Shown here: in pieces, positions 4,740 to 8,895 of the stretch
How the letters are laid out: every line of letters starts with the position of its first letter
How positions within the stretch are numbered: position 1 is the first letter of the stretch
Origin: Bradyrhizobiaceae bacterium
Lineage (GTDB): Bacteria > Pseudomonadota > Alphaproteobacteria > Rhizobiales > Hyphomicrobiaceae
DNA: 8,895 nucleotides
Assembly (NCBI GenBank): GCA_947475855.1
Contig: CANJPN010000235.1
Coordinates: 1 to 8,895 of the forward strand
Reading direction: 5' to 3'
Notes under the pieces: generated by a model
The model's input: only the letters and a program-made list of their open reading frames with translations
Databases searched by the model: none
Told to the model about the DNA's origin: nothing
Position numbers and translations under genes: made by a program

Positions 4740-6239
4740 TCAGCCGGCGGTGAGTTCGCTGCGGTTCTTGCGGAACGCGGGAAGGAGCACCACGAGCAGG
4801 ATCAGCACCGTCGCGACGATGAAGACGAGGCTCAGCGGCCGGGTGACGAACACCGTGGGGTCCGCGCGCGACATCAGCATGGCGCGACGCAGATGCTCCT
4901 CCATCATCGGGCCCAGCACGAAGCCGAGCAGCATCGGCGTCATGTTGAAGCCGAGCCGCGACCAGATGAAGCCCAGAACACCGAACAGCGCGGTCAGATA
5001 GATCTCGAACGCCGAGTTGTTGACGCTGTAAACACCGATCGCCGAGAAGGCCATGATCGCGGGGAACAGCAGGCGGTAGGGAACGGTCAGTAGCTTCACC
5101 CACAGTCCGATCAGCGGCAGGTTGAGGATCACGAGCATCGCATTGCCGATCCACATCGAGGCGATCAGGCCCCAGAACAGCTCGGGCCGCTGCGTCATCA
5201 CTTCCGGACCCGGCTGGATGCCCTGCATGGTCAGCGCGCCGAGCATCAACGCCATGACGCCGGACGCGGGCAGGCCCAACGTCAGCATCGGGATGAACTT
5301 GCATTGCGCGTCGGCGTTGTTGGCGGATTCCGGTGCTGCCACGCCCTGGATCGCTCCTTTGCCGAACTCGTCAGGGTTCTTGGCGATCTTCTTTTCGAGC
5401 ATGTAGGCGGCGAATGCGGCCACCGCTGGTCCAGTGCCCGGCAGAACGCCGAAGAACGAGCCGATCGCCGTGCCGCGCATGATCGGTCCAAATGAGATCT
5501 TGAGGTCGGCCCACGACGGGAAGAGATTCTTGATCTGCTCCGTTACGACTGATCTCTCCTGCTTGTCGTCGAGGTTGGCGATGATTTCGCCGATCGCGAA
5601 GATGCCGACGGCGAGCACGATGAAGCCCAGGCCGTCACTCAGTTCCGCGATATCGAACGAGTATCGCTGCGTGCCCGTGTTGACGTCGGTACCGACAATC
5701 CCGAGCAACAGGCCCAGGACAACCATTGCGATAGACTTGAGCATGTCGCCCTGGCTCAGCACAGCGGCTGCGACCAGGCTCATGAGCATCAGCGAGAAGT
5801 ATTCGGGCGCGCCGAATTTGAGCGCGAACTCCGCGAGCGGTGGACCCGCCACTGCGATCATCAGAGTGCCGAACGTGCCGGCGATGAACGAGCCGATGGC
5901 TGCAATCGCGAGCGCGGGGCCGGCACGTCCGCGACGGGCCATCTGATACCCGTCGATGCACGTGACGACCGATGACGTCTCCCCCGGCAGGTTGACCAGG
6001 ATCGCCGTGGTGGAGCCGCCGTACTGCGCGCCGTAGTAGATGCCGGCGAGCATGATGAGCGCGGCTACCGGCGGCACGTTGAACGTGATCGGGAGCAGCA
6101 TCGCGATGGTGCCGAGCGGACCGATACCCGGCAACACGCCGATCAGCGTTCCGACGAGTACGCCGATGAAGCAATACAGCAGGTTCTGCAGCGTCACGGC
6201 GACGCCGAAGCCCATGATGAGGTTGTTGAGAATATCCAT
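4740..6239 (-). CDS. tctA: TctA family large permease subunit of a tripartite tricarboxylate transporter
   Basis: This 499-residue inner-membrane protein is the large channel subunit of a secondary TTT importer, which takes up citrate-like, dicarboxylate or other organic acids using the ion gradient. The family's internal duplication is plain: IGVLPGIGPLGT at residues 33-44 and FGVLPGTGPAVAAF at 263-276, the two inverted substrate-site loops. Other signatures are YYGAQYGGSTTAILVNLPGE (68-87), APESANNA (302-309) and LGLPASGVMALMLGAL (321-336). About a dozen hydrophobic segments span the protein and its length is typical. The start ATG at 6239 begins MDILNNLIMGFGVA, a normal TctA N-terminus, though the ribosome binding site is weak (CAGG, about ten bases upstream), so translation may depend on tctB. 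It lies 60 bp downstream of tctB in the same direction. The substrate cannot be deduced, because specificity lies in the missing TctC protein. Confidence 0.95.
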   Translation of the reverse strand: MDILNNLIMGFGVAVTLQNLLYCFIGVLVGTLIGVLPGIGPLGTIAMLLPITFNVPPVAALIMLAGIYYGAQYGGSTTAILVNLPGETSSVVTCIDGYQMARRGRAGPALAIAAIGSFIAGTFGTLMIAVAGPPLAEFALKFGAPEYFSLMLMSLVAAAVLSQGDMLKSIAMVVLGLLLGIVGTDVNTGTQRYSFDIAELSDGLGFIVLAVGIFAIGEIIANLDDKQERSVVTEQIKNLFPSWADLKISFGPIMRGTAIGSFFGVLPGTGPAVAAFAAYMLEKKIAKNPDEFGKGAIQGVAAPESANNADAQCKFIPMLTLGLPASGVMALMLGALTMQGIQPGPEVMTQRPELFWGLIASMWIGNAMLVILNLPLIGLWVKLLTVPYRLLFPAIMAFSAIGVYSVNNSAFEIYLTALFGVLGFIWSRLGFNMTPMLLGFVLGPMMEEHLRRAMLMSRADPTVFVTRPLSLVFIVATVLILLVVLLPAFRKNRSELTAG

Positions 6240-6299
6240 GCCGGTTGAGCCTGCGCGTGGTCGTCGTCTATGTCGAGGGGGATATGTGGTTGGACGCGA

Positions 6300-6764
6300 T
6301 CAGAACCCGAAGTTGGGAGGCCAGACCACGAACTGGTAGGGCAGACCCAGGCCATAGATGAAGACGGCGACGCCGAGCGCTGCCATGAACAGAGCAAGAC
6401 CCAGAGCTTCAAGCACCTTGAATTCAGGTCCGGCCGAAGCTGCTCCGATCACCAGGACGAGGATTGCGGGCACGAAGCCTGCGCGGTCGAGGAGGAACCC
6501 GAACAAAGCGAACGCGATGGGCAAAATGATCAGGCCGCGTGCGGACCAGCCGCCCTCGATGCTCTCCGTCGTTCGCATCGAACGCAGGATCAGGGCGACG
6601 CCGAAGAGGGCCAGGATGCCGCTGAGTATCGTGGGAAAATAGCCGGAGCCCATCCGCAGCACCGTACCCATGGGATAGCCGCGCGCGATGTAGGCCGCTC
6701 CACCTCCGATCACCAGCAGCATGACGCCGGACCAGAAGTCCTTGTTCTTGTAGTTGACTCGCAT
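6300..6764 (-). CDS. tctB: TctB family small membrane subunit of a tripartite tricarboxylate transporter
   Basis: This 154-residue protein has four hydrophobic segments (about residues 13-28, 43-61, 77-107 and 118-142) and the TctB hallmark RMGSGYFP at 37-44. TctB is the small, poorly conserved inner-membrane partner of TctA and is required for transport, although its exact role is not settled. The ATG at 6764 is preceded by a purine-rich tract with repeated GGGA units whose nearest GGAG stands eight bases upstream, giving a strong start. It is the first gene of the tctBA pair. TTT systems usually have tctC, the periplasmic solute-binding protein, immediately upstream; here the upstream 256 bp hold no gene. 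The partner TctC must be encoded elsewhere, as is common in genomes with many orphan Bug/TctC proteins. Confidence 0.92.
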   Translation of the reverse strand: MRVNYKNKDFWSGVMLLVIGGGAAYIARGYPMGTVLRMGSGYFPTILSGILALFGVALILRSMRTTESIEGGWSARGLIILPIAFALFGFLLDRAGFVPAILVLVIGAASAGPEFKVLEALGLALFMAALGVAVFIYGLGLPYQFVVWPPNFGF

Positions 6765-6770
6765 CTGGAG

Positions 6771-6785
6771 TTCTCCCTCCCTCCC
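6771..6785 (-). promoter_or_regulatory. Repeated GGGA ribosome binding site of tctB
   Basis: Read on the minus strand, the sequence GGGAGGGAGGGAGAA offers three overlapping Shine-Dalgarno matches within 8 to 20 bases of the tctB ATG. The tandem four-base units could gain or lose copies by slippage, which would change the spacing and strength of translation. Only three G-runs are present, so a G-quadruplex is not predicted from this tract alone. Confidence 0.5.
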
Positions 6786-6868
6786 TGCGTGCGTCCGCCC
6801 AGGCCTTCCGCGACCTCGGGCAGTTCCGTGCGACGACGGCGTGGCACCATGGTTCTTGAGTGCGGACT

Positions 6869-6895
6869 ATTATCGTGTTTGCAGGGGCGCTCCAA
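6869..6895 (-). promoter_or_regulatory. Possible promoter of tctBA
   Basis: Read on the minus strand, GATAAT (6874-6869) is a five-of-six match to a -10 box. TTGGAG (6895-6890) could be the -35 box, but the 15-bp spacer is short. The position, about 100 bp before the tctB start in a gene-free region, is suitable. Without the spacer problem this would be a good call; as it stands it is weak. Confidence 0.3.
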
Positions 6896-6922
6896 CATCC
6901 GACCCATATCGTAGGTCGGATG
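6896..6922. promoter_or_regulatory. 9-bp inverted repeat between tctB and trmD
   Basis: CATCCGACC, nine bases CATATCGTA, then GGTCGGATG form a perfect inverted repeat. No T-run follows on either strand, so it is not an obvious terminator. It lies directly upstream of the possible tctBA promoter and about 100 bp before trmD, a good place for an operator of the transporter genes. It could equally be a dispersed palindromic repeat of the genome. No regulator gene for the transporter is visible nearby. Confidence 0.45.
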
Positions 6923-7020
6923 GCCGAGGTTGCGGCTCCGTCCGTTGTGCATCGGGCAAGCCTCTCCGTGGCCGCTCCGTGCCAAACCGTGTAGCATGCA
7001 GGAGAATTGACGAACCGCCC

Positions 7021-7767
7021 ATGTCAACGGGAGATCTCGACCAATTGGCCCACTTCCCGCAATCGAACGGCAAGCAGCCGTGGCGCGCTCGTGTGGTGAC
7101 GCTTTATCCCGAAATGTTTCCCGGGCCGCTGGCGGTGTCTGTCGTCGGTAGCGCGTTGGAGGCGGGGCTCTGGTCTATCGAGGCGATCGATCTGCGCGCG
7201 TATGGTACGGGTCGCCATCGCACGGTTGACGATCATCCTGCGGGCGGTGGTGCGGGTATGGTGCTGCGCTGCGACGTGGTTGCGGAGGCCATCGATGCGG
7301 CACGCAAGGATGAACCGGCTCTTCCCATTGTTTACGCCTCGCCGCGCGGCGAGCCGTTGACCCAGAGACTGGCTGCCGAATGGGCGGCCGGTGCGGGACT
7401 GATCGTAGTGGCGGGTAGGTTCGAAGGCGTCGACCAGCGCGTGATCGAGGCCCGCGGCTTGCGCGAGGTTTCTATCGGGGACTACGTGCTGTCGGGCGGG
7501 GAACTCGCCGCTTTCGTCATGTTCGATGCCTGTGTCAGGCTTCTCCCCGGCGTGATCGGCTCATCAGCTTCACTCGCCGAAGAGAGCTTCTGTAATGGCT
7601 TGCTCGAGTACCCGCAGTACACCCGCCCTCGTGAATGGGAGGGGCGGACGCTGCCGGATGTTCTGCTGTCTGGGGACCACAAGCGTATCGCCGAATGGCG
7701 GAGAGCCGAATCCGAACGGCTGACACGCGAGCGCCGCCCGGATTTGCTTGCGAGACACGGGCGTTAG
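7021..7767 (+). CDS. trmD: tRNA (guanine-N1)-methyltransferase TrmD
   Basis: TrmD uses S-adenosylmethionine to methylate G37 next to the anticodon of tRNAs that read CNN codons and some others, preventing +1 frameshifting; it acts as a cytoplasmic dimer with a trefoil knot. Signatures along the 248 residues are VVTLYPEMFPG (25-35), GRHRTVDDHPAGGGAGMVL (64-82), the knot segment GRFEGVDQRVIEARGL (132-147), SIGDYVLSGGEL (151-162), the arginine R173 in CVRLLPG, and EESFCNGLLEYPQYTRP (187-203). E188 aligns with the catalytic aspartate of the E. coli enzyme (D169); glutamate there is, from memory, usual in alphaproteobacteria. The ATG at 7021 gives about 18 residues before the usual TrmD start. AGGAGA (7000-7005) is 15 bases away, which is long. 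It stands alone, without rpsP, rimM or rplS around it, and its stop overlaps that of truA. Confidence 0.95.
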   Translation: MSTGDLDQLAHFPQSNGKQPWRARVVTLYPEMFPGPLAVSVVGSALEAGLWSIEAIDLRAYGTGRHRTVDDHPAGGGAGMVLRCDVVAEAIDAARKDEPALPIVYASPRGEPLTQRLAAEWAAGAGLIVVAGRFEGVDQRVIEARGLREVSIGDYVLSGGELAAFVMFDACVRLLPGVIGSSASLAEESFCNGLLEYPQYTRPREWEGRTLPDVLLSGDHKRIAEWRRAESERLTRERRPDLLARHGR

Positions 7768-8552
7768 TACTCTTGCCCTCTATCGTTCCCGCTATCGCGT
7801 GTGCCGGTGAACTCGCCGTAGCTGACCCGAACGAGATACAACCCGGTCGGGGGCGCGACCGGTCCGCACGCCGCGCGGTCGCGTGCATCCAGTGCCGCCG
7901 CCAGGTCCGAACGCTTCCACTTGCCGGTGCCTGCGAACTTGAGACTTCCGACCATCGAGCGCACCTGGTTGTGCAGGAACGAACGCGCTGATGCGTGCAC
8001 ACGTATCTCGTCGCCTACACGCTCGACATCGAGGCGTTCCAACGTCTTGACGGGCGATGCCGCCTGGCAGGCCGCGGCGCGAAATGTCGTGAAATCGTGA
8101 TGCCCGACCAGCGCCTGTGCGGCATCGTGCATCGCGGCGGCATCGAGTTCGACCGGCAGCCACCACACGCGGCGGCGATCGAGAGCCGGCGGGGCGCGCC
8201 GCGCGAGGATCCGGTACAGGTATTCCCGCCCCGTCGCGGAGAACCGCGCATCGAAACCGGAATGGGCAACGGCGCACTCGACCACCGCAATGTGGTGGGG
8301 ACGCAGGAAATGATTGAGCGCTTCACGCAGCTTCAGCGGGTCCCACTCCCGGATGAGATCGAAATGCGCGACCTGGCCCGTTGCGTGCACCCCGGCGTCG
8401 GTCCTGCCTGCGCCGCGCACGGACACCCGTTCTTTGCCGAACGACAGGATCGCATCCTCGACGGCGCCTTGGATGCTGCGGCCTTCGGGCTGGCGTTGCC
8501 AGCCGACGAAACCGGTGCCGTCGTATTCGAGTGTGATGCGGTAGCGTGGCAC
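7764..8552 (-). CDS. truA: tRNA pseudouridine synthase A
   Basis: TruA converts uridines 38-40 in the anticodon stem-loop of many tRNAs to pseudouridine, acting as a cytoplasmic dimer without cofactors. The 262-residue length is normal. Seen in order are YRITLEYDGTGFVGWQRQP (4-22), the catalytic motif GAGRTDAGVHATGQVAHF (47-64) with D52 as nucleophile, the middle region REYLYRILARRAPP, and the C-terminal motif ARSFLHNQVRSMVGSL. The start is GTG at 8552 (MPRYRITLEYDG); no in-frame ATG stands just before it and the ribosome binding site is weak. A promoter with good spacing is seen upstream. In many bacteria truA follows fmt; here it is alone and convergent with trmD, with the two stop codons overlapping (TAA within TTAG). 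Both neighbours modify the anticodon loop, a functional link that may or may not be accidental. Confidence 0.96.
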   Translation of the reverse strand: MPRYRITLEYDGTGFVGWQRQPEGRSIQGAVEDAILSFGKERVSVRGAGRTDAGVHATGQVAHFDLIREWDPLKLREALNHFLRPHHIAVVECAVAHSGFDARFSATGREYLYRILARRAPPALDRRRVWWLPVELDAAAMHDAAQALVGHHDFTTFRAAACQAASPVKTLERLDVERVGDEIRVHASARSFLHNQVRSMVGSLKFAGTGKWKRSDLAAALDARDRAACGPVAPPTGLYLVRVSYGEFTGTRDSGNDRGQEY

Positions 8553-8599
8553 GTGATGCTGGGTTCTGACGATTGGGGGCTCTGGGAGGGGCGACAGAC

Positions 8600-8628
8600 C
8601 CTATAAGGGAGTTTATCGCATTCCTCAA
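8600..8628 (-). promoter_or_regulatory. Sigma-70 type promoter of truA
   Basis: Read on the minus strand, TTGAGG (8628-8623) and TATAGG (8605-8600) are separated by exactly 17 bp. Transcription would start around 8593, leaving a leader of about 40 bases before the truA GTG. Each box matches the consensus in four of six positions. It is the best-spaced promoter in the 103-bp gap between truA and the divergent exporter gene. Confidence 0.5.
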
Positions 8629-8655
8629 AATGTAGCTCCGGGTCGTCGCGCCACT

Positions 8656-8895
8656 ATGCCGCTCCTCCAAGGTCTCGCCGCCATCGCGTTGTGGTCGACG
8701 CTCGCCAGCCTCACGGCATTGGCGGGGCCGATCCCGCCGTTTCAGCTGGCCGCGATCACCTTCGGGATCGGAGCGGTTACGGGTGTCGTTGGGCAGGCTC
8801 TGGCGGGGCGGCCGTTGAGCCAGATCGTGGGCGCGCCGCCGGGGGCGCTGGTGCTCGGGGTGGCCGGGCTGCTCGGCTATCACGCGCTCTATTTC
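8656..8895 (+). CDS. EamA/DMT family membrane transporter, N-terminal fragment
   Basis: The first 80 codons are present and the gene continues past the right edge. The peptide MPLLQGLAAIALWSTLASLT has the opening of the drug/metabolite transporter superfamily, with ALWSTLASLTAL (11-22), PPFQLAAITFGIGAV (27-41) and LLGYHALYF (72-80) marking the first three of an expected ten membrane helices. The W-S/T-pattern and the PPFQL motif are reminiscent of the YddG aromatic amino acid exporter branch, but the substrate cannot be read from a fragment. The ATG at 8656 fits the family's usual N-terminus; no clear ribosome binding site precedes it. It is divergent from truA across 103 bp. Confidence 0.85.
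   Translation, partial: MPLLQGLAAIALWSTLASLTALAGPIPPFQLAAITFGIGAVTGVVGQALAGRPLSQIVGAPPGALVLGVAGLLGYHALYF

Noticed and set aside
6270..6914. 214-codon open frame on the plus strand over tctB
   Set aside because: The product is very rich in Gln, Asp, Glu and Arg with no domain and is antisense to tctB, which has clear membrane segments and the RMGSGYFP signature.
6754..7020. Extension of trmD by 89 codons upstream
   Set aside because: The frame is open but the extra peptide starts inside tctB, resembles no TrmD sequence and has no ribosome binding site at its beginning.
7995..8606. 203-codon open frame on the plus strand over truA
   Set aside because: It is antisense to the catalytic region of truA, whose GRTDAGVHA motif leaves no doubt about the coding strand.

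Overview
The window looks like a chromosomal segment of a GC-rich alphaproteobacterium, probably of the Hyphomicrobiales. This is inferred from the alphaproteobacterial style of TrmD and TruA, the tripartite tricarboxylate transporter (TTT) genes and strong G/C preference at codon third positions. No rRNA, tRNA, CRISPR array, insertion sequence or phage gene is visible.

Layout. The left edge (1-1877) holds the 5' end of a GT2 (polyprenyl-phosphate-sugar synthase type) gene on the minus strand and, divergently, a complete GT39/ArnT-like membrane glycosyltransferase. A 12-bp tandem repeat lies between them. The expected logic is that the GT2 enzyme makes a lipid-linked sugar and the GT39 enzyme transfers it on the periplasmic side. 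Next come a small uncharacterised protein (2019-2447), a GbsR/MarR-type repressor (2555-3205) and a stand-alone DUF4166 protein (3267-3947), all on the plus strand. About 740 bp without a convincing gene follows. A tctBA pair on the minus strand (4740-6764) encodes the two membrane subunits of a TTT importer; no tctC is present. On the right are trmD (plus) and truA (minus), two tRNA-modification genes whose stop codons overlap, and then the start of an EamA-type exporter gene (plus), cut by the window edge.

The most interesting signal is around the GbsR/MarR gene. A perfect 18-bp palindrome, TTTCTGTCATGACAGAAA, overlaps its -10 region and its ATG start codon. The promoter (TTGACC, 17 bp, GATATT) predicts a transcript starting at or next to the A of that ATG, so the mRNA is probably leaderless. 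A second copy of the palindrome (15 of 18 bases identical) lies just upstream of the DUF4166 gene. This suggests a compact circuit in which the regulator represses itself and the DUF4166 gene. Other points of note are trmD lying outside its usual rpsP-rimM-trmD-rplS operon, the overlapping trmD/truA stops with no room for a terminator, the transporter pair without its binding protein, and several dyads in the intergenic regions.
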